The position numbers and the translations under genes are program-made. This document shows positions 1 through 36,973 of a DNA stretch of 64,000 nucleotides, piece after piece (positions within the stretch are counted from its first letter, which is position 1; the number at the start of each line of letters is the position of its first letter). Location: contig JACYXH010000473.1 in NCBI GenBank assembly GCA_026745465.1, positions 2,170,691-2,234,690 on the forward strand, in the 5' to 3' direction. The DNA comes from Lota lota. Taxonomy: Eukaryota > Chordata > Actinopteri > Gadiformes > Lotidae. Under the pieces are notes generated by a model. That model saw nothing but the letters and a program-made list of their open reading frames with translations, made no database searches and was not told where the DNA came from.

Positions 1-929
1 TTACCTTCTGTTCTGCGTTTTGTCAGTTGTACAGGCGCACAATCAGCGCACCTCGTTCTGTGACGTCTCGTTAGCTAAATGCGTAAAAGAGGTGAAACAA
101 TCATAAACAATGTTCTACCATTTATGCTTATGATGATGTCGCCGTGGTACTAAGAGCCGGGGATCGTGACTTAAGTGGGTGCAGTGAAATACGGACGTAA
201 TCTAGGCTTCCTGTGGCGGAATAATTGAAGTCAAGGTTGTAAATGTTTCAACATTCAGCCACCAGCATTTCTATGTTGTTGATGTTGATGATGAGTGTAT
301 TTGTGGAGGTGTGGGACATTAGAACTGTTCACATATCACATGGAAAAATACATGTCATTATTTGTTTGTTTGTGAATGGCTAGTAACATTGAAATTACAT
401 GGATATCACTAAAATATGATTATTATGGATTTAACCGGCAGCCAAAATAGCAGCTGAGTTTCTGAACATTCACACACCATCCTGATAGAGTCATCATGAT
501 TGTGTCACTGTGTGTGAAAGTACATTATCCCTGAGTTTGGGCCATGTCACAATGCTGATTCTGCTATCTATAGGTGACACACGAGATAAGAAGGTCTGGT
601 TTAAGCAGCACGAAAAAGGTGAGGACATATGCCAGTAACAGAAGATTTAGTGTTCTTCCTAGAAGACTATAGGCCAAATAACATGCACGTAAAAAACATG
701 TTTAATGACCCTCAAGCTACTTGACATCTCAGCCTTTTTTTACATTTTATATGTCAACCTCTGGGTATGGCCTACTTCGTGAATAACAAATAGAAGGGAA
801 ACTCTGTGACAGTTCAGTCCTTACCGTGTTTATTTATTCATATTCTCATCCACCCATCGTGACGTGTGATCGCAGTGTCTCGGTGGTCTTCATTAGAGGT
901 TCCCTCATAATTCCTAGCAGAGGGAAGAT

Positions 930-932
<3 letters not shown>

Positions 933-973
<41 letters not shown>

Positions 974-977
974 GGGG
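933..977. repeat. (GA)n followed by poly-G
   Basis: About 30 bp of GA repeats runs directly into about 15 consecutive G residues. It is a plain microsatellite with no coding meaning. Confidence 0.9.
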
Positions 978-1307
978 CACATCCAGCCACACGGATTTTG
1001 TTAATTTATTTTATTTTATTCATTTAACATACATGATACACATACCCAAACCAGTTCATATATTGATAACACATAGATATAGTTTCCTGTTACATACTAT
1101 CTTTATTTGAACTGAGTGGACCTCCGCTGTGGGGGCCATGCTGCCCAGGGTCAAAGGACCAGAGCAGTTGTGCTATGATACAGGTGTGGGTGATATGGCT
1201 ACCTGGTAGAGTGTATTTCCTTGCACTAAAGGGAGGAAAAACATAATAGTCTTTCTATTATGTTTTTAAAGACGGTATCTTATAGTTATTATTAATAGAA
1301 TAAATAC

Positions 1308-1310
<3 letters not shown>

Positions 1311-1340
<30 letters not shown>
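1311..1340. repeat. (AAT)n microsatellite
   Basis: Ten AAT/TAA units in an AT-rich context. Confidence 0.85.
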
Positions 1341-1526
1341 GAGATATAATATGAATAATTGTAATTCCTTCCTTTTGATATTATTTTGACATCAGTTATG
1401 TTGGATCCTCTGTCCTTTTTGTTAATCGTTTACCACTACCTATATTTGTATTCATTTGGGTAAAATAAACCCCCTTTTTGTCTTATCTCTGCCTACATTC
1501 CACTTTTCCAGTGTTGGGTCCCTCAC

Positions 1527-1709
<183 letters not shown>

Positions 1710-3532
1710 AAGGTAAAAGGGGTTTGAGAAGAAAGAGCAGTTTAAGACATTGAAGCAGAACAGCATTCAATCAATTCTAAGTCGCACTTCAAAGGCAAAC
1801 CTAAACATCTGGCAGAAGCTATGCTGCTACGTAAAAATGACGAATAGGATTTTACCTGATTAGAATACAGCAGGTACAGTGGGCCACACAAGCTGTTTTT
1901 AATAACGCTTGACGATGTGCGACGCTTAGTAACTGCTAAGACATGACCTGTCATACAAAATAGAGCAATACAGCGCAAGTCAGGAAAATAAAAGTAATAT
2001 TGAACCGGAAAGGGTTGGTCTATTTGATATGGCTGCACCTTATTGAAAGCATAAACAATCTCCACACTACATCACCACGTTTTACATCACTCACATAACC
2101 TTTCAATGCTATTCCAAGGAATCTAAACAATGATGGAATTAAACACATCCCTTCATAATAAAAAATAATCATATTAAAAACATGTCTCACAGCCTCCCTG
2201 CTGCTTCTGAGACGATCCAGTCAGGGCTGTATTGCAACACATTTTTTTAACAGTGCCATTATTTTATAACATAAACTTAGCACACATCTCAATTTCTAGC
2301 CAGGAAGCGTCCTGCTATTTTTCCATTGGTGCTTTGATATTCTCCATTTCATAAAGACAATGCCATTTGAGAATTGTTAAACGGAAAAACTAACACTAAG
2401 TGGATGTGGTCATCAATTTCCAGATAATTTCCTGTCACAGTGAATCACGTGTGCTTTCTTGTTACTTAACAGTTAACACAGCTATAGGCTACCGGCTTCA
2501 AAGTGAATGGCGGGTATGGATTTAGATAAATTAATGAGGTAGATTAAATGTCGTTAAAACATTAAGAGTCAACCACTGTAAAAGCAGTTCGGTAAAATTG
2601 CTCTTTCCCAGATCGAAGGCGCTCCACATCAATCGTACCGTGCACAGAGGGCAACCCTTCGCAACGCCAACAACCACGCGACCGGTTGGTGGGTCATAAC
2701 CAACAGGGTGGTTGCTTTTCTTTCTTTTGAATCGATTAACAATCTTTCATGGCATTAGTGCCCGTGTTTAACTGTCCTCGATTGGTATTGACTGAGTGGT
2801 TGGAGCGGCAGGGGCGATGACTCGGATCCACTCCTTATCTCTCTATCAGATTACTTTTAAGCACTGTGTGCCCACACACATCAGGGCCCGCAGTGGTGTT
2901 TGCCTGTGGGCCATTTGGCGTGTATGTGGATGAGAAGAACGACAGGGTCGTTAAAACAGAGAGGGATGAAACAAGAGAGACAGAGAGAAAAAGAGTGCCT
3001 GTGATGAAACAAGCATCAATCCACTGGGTGTGTTAATGTCATCATTAGGAATGATAAAGGAGAAGTAAAACGCTTTAAAGTGGAGAGATGAGAGAGAGAC
3101 ACAGTACCGTTCACAGTGATACAGTATATGATATGTATGTATATTATTCCTGACTCATCCACCATCATAGTAGGAATCCATTTGTACCTCTGTCAATGCT
3201 GTCTGTTTATCCCATTTGCTCTCTAGCAATCTCAACCAAAATGTTGTTTCTTCAATAGGCCTACTTTTCCCCCTCAGTAGTCCCTATTGGTCCCTCTGGT
3301 CATTTAGTAGAAATACATTCTGAGAGTGAAACGGTTCTTTAGCATTACTAGTGTTTGTATGAATGATCAGGGAATAGAGAATGAGAATACAAACAAGAAA
3401 GACAGATGTAGAGGTGTGTGTGTGGGTGGGTGATGGGGTGGTGGTTACCCACATTAGCATAATGCTTGATTGAGTTCTGGCTGATACACATAACAGAATG
3501 TGCCAGGGAGGAGAAAGCCTCTAGTTAACTAG

Positions 3533-3588
<56 letters not shown>
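3533..3588. repeat. (CA)n microsatellite
   Basis: About 28 uninterrupted CA units. Confidence 0.9.
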
Positions 3589-3590
<2 letters not shown>

Positions 3591-4598
3591 AAGTCTCCAG
3601 GGAGACAGGATAGTTATTTTGAAGCAAGACAGTCTCTGAAAAACAAAAAACATTTATGGAACATAATATTTATGGGCTACTTGATGAAAAATATATGGCA
3701 GAACTACAGAACCACCTTGTTGTGGTGAATATGTTTGGTCTGGATTGATTGCTTCTGTGTTGCGATATATATATAAAGTGTGAATGAGAATCGATTTTTC
3801 TCTTCTCTTGAAAGATTCCTCAAGAGACATCCAAAAGCAGCAAAGTTCAAAGATGTTTTTTTCCACTATTGAACTTAATCTTACGTTAGCTCTATTTTTT
3901 TCCTACCAAAAAGAATCCAACATACAAGGTTCAAAGAACTCAAGTCTTGGAAATGAGGAGGTTATAGTATTCCAAGGACTCGTGGACGCTAATATGTGCT
4001 CACCAACAGAGCGCCCAAATCATAGACGGGGTCAACGAGCTCCGTACGCGGCCATCTTGGATTTGTCTCTTTGGTTGCTCACCGGTCCATTGGCTGTCAT
4101 AGCGGCTTTCACGTGAGCCGTGACCCGTGGGTGTGTTTTTTCTGAACCTCTCTGATGCATGGAGACCGCTGGGCGTACTAACTATTAACTATTCAGCGTA
4201 TAAGAGCTATGCAGTTTAATATCCTGAGGTGTTAGCGAGGAGTTAGTTAGACCTATGTAGCAAATCTGAGGTCACAAATAATGTCAGGCATTACTCCAGA
4301 ATGAAATATTGAATGTATATTTTATTTTACGGCATGTTTTACCTGCCTATGAATGACAGTTGGTTACATTTTATCAGTGGTGGAAGAGAAAACTGGGTCC
4401 TAGCTACAGGGACAGCACCTTCTGGGGGTCTCTAGGAGGAGGTTTGGAGCCCCTCCCGGCACTGTTGCATCTCTCCGGGTGTTAGTGAGGGTCCATCCAT
4501 CGCTCCTCACATGCAGCATGAAAAACTGTCACGACACGGCCCTGACCTCGCCACAGAGCTGATGAGGAGAGTGGTGGGTCCTCCGCTTCGCGCAGAAT

Positions 4599-4776
<178 letters not shown>

Positions 4777-5315
4777 TCTAACACTCACGCACCAACATAC
4801 ACACACATAGCATCTGTGACAAATCTCTATCCCCATTTCATGCAGAGGGCTTGGAAAAATAGGATAATGTTATAAATGGCAGACATGGACAACAACAAAC
4901 CCTGTATTATCACTAAGAGAGAGACAGAGAGACAGACAGAGACAGAGGCTGATGTGCTCAGATGCAGAAAACCAAGGCCATGAACACAGAGATTTGAGAC
5001 ACCCCAATGAGATCCTAACTACCATTGGTGCGTATGTAGCAGAGGCGGCTGGGACTCCTTCAGCGGTGAGAAGAAATACAGTAGCTCTCTCCCGCTCTCT
5101 CTCTCTCTCCCGACCAAGCAATGGGCCGCTGTGGTGGGCGGCAGGGGGGAGGTAAATAGGAGTACATTACACTCGGTGCGCCAGCTTTTATAGAGTGGTG
5201 ACTCTCTCACTCTCTCGTCTGCCCCACCCAAGTTTCAATAGCAAGTTTCTTTGTATCCAATACTTAAGTCAACTCTGAGGTTTCTGATGATGCTCCTTGC
5301 TGCCGTTGTTGGATT

Positions 5316-5339
5316 GGGGGGGGGGGGGGGGGGGGGGGG
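5316..5339. repeat. Poly-G tract
   Basis: A run of 24 G residues. Its exact length is probably unreliable in any assembly. Confidence 0.85.
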
Positions 5340-5505
5340 TAGCCTAGGGCAAGTGTCTGGAGGAGGGGGGGGATCGAATGATGTCACATGTACATCACAC
5401 TAGCCTCTGCGTCAAACCGATACGTCAAGCCCACTGCCCGCTGCCCTCCCCTTCCTTTCAGTCTGTCTCTGCTTGAGGTAGACCTCATGAAGGAAGTGTG
5501 TGTGT

Positions 5506-5578
5506 GGGGGGGGGGGGGGGGGGGGGGGGGGCTCAGCTGCTCTCCCATGCAGCTGGGATTATTCTGCCCTCCTTATAC

Positions 5579-5631
<53 letters not shown>

Positions 5632-5638
5632 GAGAGAG
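5506..5638. repeat. Poly-G tract and (GA)n repeat
   Basis: A run of about 26 G residues at 5506-5531, and a nearly pure GA repeat at 5580-5638 with two GATA interruptions. Confidence 0.85.
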
Positions 5639-5756
5639 GTGATGGGGAAAGAGGAAAAGGGTGGGTGAAAGCGACAGAAGGAGAGAGTAGGAGAGATGAT
5701 GTATAAAAAGTCGCTATGTACAAGAACCATGAAATAAACCAATCCAGGCAGATGGC

Positions 5757-5758
<2 letters not shown>

Positions 5759-5788
<30 letters not shown>
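5759..5788. repeat. (CA)n microsatellite
   Basis: About 15 CA units. Confidence 0.85.
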
Positions 5789-5790
<2 letters not shown>

Positions 5791-5978
5791 TAAAGCCTTC
5801 AGCAGAGGCTGTTCATCTAATGTGATGCTGAGATCTCCATCTTCAAAGGCCCCCAACCCCCCCCCAGATCCCTACAGAGACTGGTGAGGAGGGTCCGTAG
5901 AGAGAGACTGGAGCTCAGCATCAGACTGTGGTGTCATGAGAAGGCTGCCAGCATCAGGAAGCAGGATGGAGTACCCTG

Positions 5979-5984
<6 letters not shown>

Positions 5985-6072
<88 letters not shown>
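5985..6072. repeat. (TG)n microsatellite
   Basis: About 44 uninterrupted TG units. Confidence 0.9.
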
Positions 6073-6074
<2 letters not shown>

Positions 6075-6523
6075 CTCAGAGGGTCCAATTAGCTCCATCA
6101 GCCTGAGTAGGTACAACAAAGCACACACACAGCACACAGCACACGCCAGGACCACCCAGTCATCTACTAGGGCTTGCACGAACTGGCATTACTCCCTGCT
6201 CCTCTGTCCTTTTCAGGATCATCCCATCCCCTCTCCCTTCTTCTCATCGAGCACTGTCCACAAACACACAGAACGTCAATGAACCAATATCTCTCTGCCA
6301 GACTGTGATTGTGTGGCACAGTGTATATTACAGCACACGTTTTAGAGTGTGTATTATATAATGGTTTTAGAAGGCTTGTCAATTTAACAAAGAACGTTAA
6401 TTAATAGTTCCGGTCGAACTATTAAAGTTCTAACTCGAACTTTTTCGAAAGGAGTGGGTCGGCCTTGGATTCACTTTACGTTGTTCTCAGGCCTAATGTA
6501 AGATGTGTGGATGGCGACATCCA

Positions 6524-6731
6524 GCGGTACAGTTGTAAAACTGTACCGCACAAGTGAGCTTGTGCGGATTCGGTGTAGGCTTTTCACCGGTATAGTCTGA
6601 GATGGTAATTCATGGTAAAGTTGAATGCAAACTGAAAGCATATTAATGAAGTGGCTTTCCTCGTTTAAGGAGTAGTAAAATGTACCGCTAAATCGCCGTA
6701 TGTATTTACGATCGGGCCTCAAATCGTAAAT

Positions 6732-6733
<2 letters not shown>
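6524..6733. repeat. Cluster of three short perfect inverted repeats
   Basis: Three perfect stems are visible. An 11-bp stem with a 4-nt loop spans 6524-6549. A 9-bp stem with a 4-nt loop spans 6546-6567 and shares four bases with the first, so the two hairpins exclude each other. An 11-bp inverted repeat pairs 6702-6712 with 6723-6733. I do not recognise a transposon family. This could be the end of a mobile element or chance structure. Confidence 0.6.

Positions 6734-6820
<87 letters not shown>
6734..6820. repeat. (TG)n microsatellite
   Basis: About 43 TG units starting at the last base of the adjacent inverted repeat. Confidence 0.9.
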
Positions 6821-6824
<4 letters not shown>

Positions 6825-7525
6825 CGAGCGGGGCCTTTGAGGAGTTGGAATCTGCCAGGGATCGACTGCAGCAGGCTACTTCATTGAAAACACCAGCCTC
6901 AGCCTTCTTAAATGCATCGGACAAGGTTGTCAGGATTTGTTTTGACGTTGTGAATGAATATCACCAGGTCTCAGAGGGTCTTACGCAACGTTTACACGTG
7001 GACCATAACTTTTTCATTGCCGTTTTGGTTCCTGTTTCGAATTTCTTCGTATTTTCTCCGCAGACCAAACTGAGTAAGAGAAGAACATAAAACCCAGGGT
7101 GGTTGCATTGATGTTTATTTTTGTTCTCATCTCTAGCGTCTGAAAAGGTTGAACTTAACTCCAAGAGTCAAATCCACGGCCTTTACCTTAATAAGGCACT
7201 CATGGCTTCCCTGTGCCCATTTGTTGGAACAACCTACGTAAATTACCGATCGATCCTTTCCCTAAGATTTGATGCACCACCAAGGTCCCAGGAAGAGAAT
7301 GGAGCTATTCCTGGCTCCAAGCGTTTATTAGCAGGCTTAAGACCGGAAATATTGGGTCGGGAGGGAACCCTGAAAGGGATAGTTACACATTTGTGCAGGC
7401 TCTTACACATTCCCAATTTGTATGGAATTACCTAATAATTATTGTTATTAGGCCTAAAGAATGTTACTTATGCAACTTTTATTACAGACAGGACAGACAT
7501 GTATGTGTGTGTGTGCGCGTGCATG

Positions 7526-7756
<231 letters not shown>

Positions 7757-7822
7757 CTAACTAGTATAATTTCAAAAAGAAAAGAAAGAAAAGACAGAAT
7801 CCCAAAGTCAAAGAAATACAAG

Positions 7823-7828
7823 TTTATT
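7823..7828 (-). terminator. trim71: Candidate distal polyadenylation signal of trim71
   Basis: AATAAA on the minus strand. If used, it would give a trim71 3' UTR of about 5.3 kb that contains all the let-7 and miR-125 seed sites. This is inference only. A nearer AATAAA lies at 11545-11550. Confidence 0.3.
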
Positions 7829-7967
7829 TTAAGTGTAAACAAAGAAAAACTGCATAGGAAATGTTTAAAGTCCATAGAGGACAGCAAACGCCACGAGTGA
7901 CCGATATATTATAGTCTCCTTCACCTTATTTAGACTGAAGACCTGACATCTGCACTTCCACCCAGGC

Positions 7968-8122
<155 letters not shown>

Positions 8123-10377
8123 CAACAACAAAAAAGTACAGTGGCCATCACCAACATGTGTTTTGGACTAAGGAATCTCCGCCCGCCGACCCAACCACCC
8201 ACTAATTCACCCACTCACAGACACACACACATTGTGTTACTGGACATGGAAGTGTCAGCAGCGACATCTAAACTCAGTAGGCCACTCGGACCCACGCTGC
8301 CTCTTTGACTGCAAGGAGGATACATTCAGTGGATTTCTGCTCAACAACACAGATGCAGCGCGTAAAACACAAACACTCCAACACAACCCTACTGCCCAAC
8401 ACACAACCAGAGGCAGAGCACAGCAGAACGTTTTGGTTACCTTTTCTTTAACCACCGAGAACCTTCTGGAGAATCTTGAATTTGGCTAAAAATGTTAAAG
8501 CTGCCAATGAAGGTTCTGGATGTTGCCACGTTAACAAACATGACCTAGCCGTGTTGGTTTTTGTTTTCCTCATGGGGTTTGCGTTGTTTCTCTGCCATGG
8601 ATTTAAGCTCTGCCTGCCGGGGTCTAAAGCAGTGTGTTGTGGGGAGTGAGACTCCATCAGCCCTTTCTTTAAAAAAACAAAAAACGGTACATTCTAAAAG
8701 GGCTGAGGAGCATCTTGTTGCATGGAGTATTTTGTACTATTTTTTTTTAGGAAATTTAAAAGTAAAAATAAGACAAACAGTAATGAGGGGAGAATTATTA
8801 AATTATTCAAATCATTATGTCAAATACTTTTGTTATTATACATGGGGACATTCAGAAGAGAATCAGACTAGTACTGCGATCAGGGTAGGGGGAGAAAAAA
8901 AACCCGACATCATCATCACTACAGGACACGTTTCAATGAGATACATGCGGAGCGCGCCCGCCAAAGATCTACCTGAGATACATTTTTTTTTTTTGTAAAA
9001 TTTTCCAACTTTTTAATTTGTTTTAATTTTTTCCATTGGATACAATCAATAAAAGAGGTCTATGACCTTGCACCTGTCAGGCGGTGCAGTTTTGCTATTT
9101 TCCTCTTAAAGCCACGAGGGGCCAAAAAAAAAAAAAAGGACAGAAGCCACAGGGGCCGATTAAAAACAAAAGGAGCACGGGTGTGGGGTGGGGGGGGGCA
9201 GTACAAAAATCATAGGCTCAGCAGCCAGCACTACACTTCCCAGATCTTCTGAGACGAAAGGAGGAAACTGCTAGGCTGACTTGATACGTTTGTGCGGGAC
9301 CAATCCAGTGTCATGTCACATGACACAGTCCGAGAGGTTTCCATAACTAGGTCAAAACACAAAATGGCCACCTAGTGAATTTGTACTCATTGTAATCCTC
9401 TATGCTGAGTGATTGCGATTAAGAGGCCGGGCTCATACAGGTTATATATACCCGATATCTATATATGGGAAATAGGTTATACGTTGATGTGCCTGTCCAT
9501 AGTATGGCTATCAGAGAGCAAACCAGGGAATAAAGACTGCTGGTTAAGATGGGTGAGGCAGCATATTTTGTCTGTATTGTACGCACGGTAAAATCTTGCC
9601 TCGTTTCCATCTCTAAAATCAAGGCATGGTTGGCGGATATAAAGGAAACTGCTCTGCAACGCTTTGAAAGAACAGGAAATACAATCGCAATGGTCAAAGG
9701 TCAGTTCCATCCAATGCAATCCTAGCCAGACATACACATCTTTGGGTATACATTTGAACCGAAAAAGAACCATCCCAGGACTTGTATTAACCACACCCCC
9801 ATCTGAGTTCAACACCATCCAAGAAAAGAGTTCAGTTTAATACAAAGACTTTTTAAAGCATGCAACATATGAAGAATTAACGCCCACCCCGGTCTTCTTT
9901 CATCTCTTTAAGAGTCAAGACCTAAGGATCTCAAAGATAGCATTCTGCAAACTTAACTTAGAAGAGAAACAAGAAAAATGTATGACGCAGACATGACTGA
10001 ACAATTTTGTAAAGTAATACTGCAACACAAGGAAAAAACTGATTATATTAATTGTATATATTGTGTGTGCCCAAAGCAGCTGTGTCTCGCCTAACACTAG
10101 TGAGCTTCTAATGTGCTTTCTGCTGTTGTATCACGCCAACCTGCCCTGCGTGTTGAGAGAACTCAAATGGAGCTCGGGACTGATCTTCAATTAACATTTA
10201 AATCACAGATGGCGAGCATCCAACTGCTGTGGAATTATAGGTAAATTGTGCTGCAGTACGAGAGGATATTCAAAATATTCGTTTTTTAACAAGGCTCTTT
10301 AAAAGAGGCCACTGTTGTTTCCCCTCACCACGACGCACCAAACAGTAACAGTACACGTGGGAAAGTGGTGGTCAATA

Positions 10378-10384
10378 TGAGGTA
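10378..10384 (-). promoter_or_regulatory. trim71: let-7 seed match (7mer-A1)
   Basis: The plus strand reads TGAGGTA, so the trim71 mRNA reads TACCTCA. This pairs with let-7 nucleotides 2-7 with an A opposite position 1. Confidence 0.5.
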
Positions 10385-10863
10385 CGGTGAGGATGACTGA
10401 ATTGGGACACAGCCGCGTTGTAAGTGCATCCAATCCAAGTTAATAAAAAGAGGTTTTCTGGGATACACAGCATCTGCTAACACGTGTGTTATGCTTTTTA
10501 ATTGTCTGGGCGTCCATCACAGCGTGGCTCTAGTGCCCCTCCTGCTTGGCACGGAAGCACCCTCTCTCAGGGTATCGTTTTGGCACAGCTTGCTCCTCCT
10601 GACATTTGGTTTCTGAGTGGTGGGTTTGGGTTGGGGGAAGAAAGGCATACTTTTGCAGGCCGTTTCACCATAGATTAAACATACATTTATGTTGAATAAA
10701 GGGCTATAATAATAGCAACTGCTTTGGAGGACGCAAGTTTTGAGTGGTGACGACCACGCAGTGTTGGGTTTTTGTCTAAGAAATACAGAAAAACTTAAAA
10801 AATCTTTGGTCCAAGAAGTTATGGGGAAACATAATCACCATAACCCCCGACGGATTCAAAGAC

Positions 10864-11073
10864 TGAGGTATGTCGTTTCTTGTGTTTTTCTTGCACGCTA
10901 TTCATAAATATCTGATGAGGTATATGGTCAAACCAGAGTCTACGTAACAATAAACAAGGTCATAATGAATGAGGTATATGAAGGCGTGTGCAGTTTGAGG
11001 TATTTGAACGTGGCCAAATGTACAGTAGGTGTATATACATGAACATTGGGTCAGGAATTCAAGAGTTGAGGTA
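10864..11073 (-). promoter_or_regulatory. trim71: Cluster of five let-7 seed matches
   Basis: 7mer-A1 matches occur at 10864-10870, 10916-10922, 10970-10976, 10996-11002 and 11067-11073. All five read TGAGGTAT on the plus strand, so all share the same mismatch at let-7 position 8. Spacings are 52, 54, 26 and 71 bp. About 0.01 such heptamers would be expected by chance in 210 bp. A Pumilio-type element (TGTATATA in the mRNA) lies at 11032-11039. Confidence 0.65.
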
Positions 11074-11544
11074 TCTATGTAAAAAAAAACAAAAAAAAAC
11101 GGGTCACCAGAACATGTCCCCTGTGGCCCTCTGTTGACGATCAAAAGAGGGAGGGGTTAATTGAATAATCATGGCGCATCGACTAAGAGGGTTGGGGAAG
11201 GGGGGGAGAGGAGAAATCAAGGGAGGGGGGTATTCTTTGGTGTCGAGAGACAGGGCTCTCTTCTCAGGCATCTCGTCGACCCAGGAGAGAGAAAAACAAG
11301 AGGTGGGTTGGGACTCTTGTTCCTCAGGCAATCTGTGTCTTAGACGATGGGATGCTGGTGGAACGACTATGTGCATCCGTCCGAACCCCAGACCCAGATC
11401 CCAGGATTCAGTCCCCGGGGTCGACGATGCCGTACTGTTGGACCACTTAACGGGCCGCAAATATTCTGCTTAAAAGGGGAAGGGAACGGGTAGACGACGA
11501 CTTCCAACGTTTTTGTTTGGAAATTGCCAAAACTACATTTTCGA

Positions 11545-11550
11545 TTTATT
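11545..11550 (-). terminator. trim71: Candidate proximal polyadenylation signal of trim71
   Basis: AATAAA on the minus strand, about 1.6 kb after the stop codon. Usage is not shown by sequence alone. Confidence 0.3.
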
Positions 11551-12601
11551 TCCTTTTTGAGAATTCTACCTTTGGTTGGGTTTGAATAGCTGGTCTGCAG
11601 ATGTCCATCTTTAGGTGGTCTATCTTTCGGTCATCTCCAGTTAGACAATAAATAGGGGAGGGCTGTGGTCCCGCCACTCTCAAACGATTTGCTTAAAACA
11701 ATTTGAGTGGCAACCAACCACAATCTAAATTCAAGGGATTGTTTAGATTGGCCGTTTTTCTTCTCAATATCAGGAAGTGCCCTCAGGGTGGTCAATAAGC
11801 CATTTTCCGATATTGTTTTTATCCCGCTCACCTCTACGGCCAAGGTGCTATTCATTCATGATTAGACCATTCACTTGAGATCACTTTTTAGATCCATGCT
11901 CTGGAAGCATCTTCTTTTACAAATCCTTTGGTGGGTCCTGTTTCCGAGAGGACAAAGCTCTCTTTGCATAAGGATCTTTGTGTCTCCCTGGGAGTATTAA
12001 GTTCACTGATGGCCGATTGGTATTTGTTTAACATTAAACAATTGTGATATAAAAATATTGGCTTATTGTCAGAGGAGGGTTTTAAAAATGTTTTCATACT
12101 TAGTATAATCGTTTGTTTGTTTACAATATAATCATTAATTTGGGCCTTATCTGCATCCAGTATGATCGATGAGCCAACAAGGCCAGCAGGAGAGTCTGAA
12201 GGATAAATGATGATCAGACAACAATGACCTGAGCTAAACTTTGATTCCCATCGAGATTGGCATTTCGCTCCAAGCGCATTTACCTTGGGCAGCTATGACA
12301 CAACACATCTTCCAGAGTCAAAATAAGTCGCCCTGGGACGATCTCAGAGAAGATCATCCAAAAAACAAAACAAAACAAACGAGAACTTGTGAAATGACAC
12401 CAGTGAACCCCAAGGTTCTTCGGCCGCTCATTTTCTCACTGTGCGGCCTGTACAGTGGTCCGAGTATGGTCTCAGCAAGAACATTCAGGAGGTTCCACTC
12501 GACCAACAATATTCCTAACTGCACAGCAATAAATCCATGAATCCTGTGCAAATATCAACCGAAGAGTAAATTCTTTGTATTCTCTCTTAAATAAAAAGTA
12601 T

Positions 12602-12609
12602 TGAGGTAG
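12602..12609 (-). promoter_or_regulatory. trim71: let-7 8-mer site
   Basis: The mRNA reads CTACCTCA, a perfect match to let-7 positions 2-8 plus the position-1 adenosine, about 560 nt after the stop codon. Confidence 0.75.
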
Positions 12610-12699
12610 ACATTTGTTTTGTGTTTTTTTCTTTCTTAGTAAACCTTCACGGACTACACCTCTGCTCAGTGACTGTGGGTACATTCATAACGAGCAACA

Positions 12700-12707
12700 T
12701 GAGGTAG
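12700..12707 (-). promoter_or_regulatory. trim71: let-7 8-mer site
   Basis: A second CTACCTCA in the mRNA, 98 bp from the other 8-mer. Paired let-7 sites are the classic arrangement in lin-41 3' UTRs. Confidence 0.75.
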
Positions 12708-12777
12708 GTGTGGAGCAGAGGGTAAATAAAAATGAAACAAAAAAGGTTTTAAGAAAAGAATCATAAGAATTTGAAGT

Positions 12778-12786
12778 TCCCTGAGA
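12778..12786 (-). promoter_or_regulatory. trim71: miR-125 seed site
   Basis: The plus strand reads TCCCTGAGA, identical to miR-125 nucleotides 1-9, so the mRNA has a perfect 9-nt complement. It sits 71 bp from the nearer let-7 8-mer, on the side of the coding region. Confidence 0.7.
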
Positions 12787-13172
12787 TGGCTACTTGAGCA
12801 GAGCTTAAAAAGTGAACAGAGCCGAGCCGAGACTAGCAAAGAAGAAATAAAATATAAAAAATTCTTTGTCAACCGGTCATTGATTCGCGGAGGTCCCCCA
12901 TTTCATCACACATACCACAGATTATTTTAGATTTTGACAATATTGGCAAATTACAGCGGGGACACAAACCATTTAGATTTCCCTTCTGTGTCTACTTTTT
13001 TCTTCTTCTTCCCTGCTCTGATTTCTCTCTTTAAGCTCTCCTCCGAATTGTGTTGGTTGATTTGTCCTCCTCTGTGTCCTTCACCAACTGCGATGCTCAA
13101 AGAACGAACAGACAGCAAGACCGTGAACAGATAGAGAGGGACAGACGGACAGAGAGATAGAGACAAATCTGT

Positions 13173-36973
<23,801 letters not shown>

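Larger units (their letters stand above)
10378..13172 (-). other. trim71: trim71 3' untranslated region with let-7 and miR-125 sites
   Basis: This is the sequence following the trim71 stop codon at 13173-13175 on the minus strand. I bound it at the last let-7 seed match seen, but the true 3' end was not determined. Candidate AATAAA signals are at 11545-11550 and 7823-7828. No competing gene is visible. The segment contains eight let-7 seed matches and one miR-125 match. Control of lin-41/TRIM71 by let-7 is well established from nematodes to mammals, and miR-125 regulation is reported in vertebrates, so the sites fit the gene. Two 8-mer sites and the miR-125 site lie proximal to the 11545 signal and six 7-mers lie distal. 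Alternative polyadenylation could therefore change let-7 sensitivity. Confidence 0.7.

Noticed and set aside
6734-7435. Plus-strand frames after the TG array (FEELESARDRLQQATSLKTP...) as a gene
   Set aside because: Looks mildly protein-like but has no recognised domain, no credible start outside the repeat and no consistent splice sites. It may be a transposon remnant.
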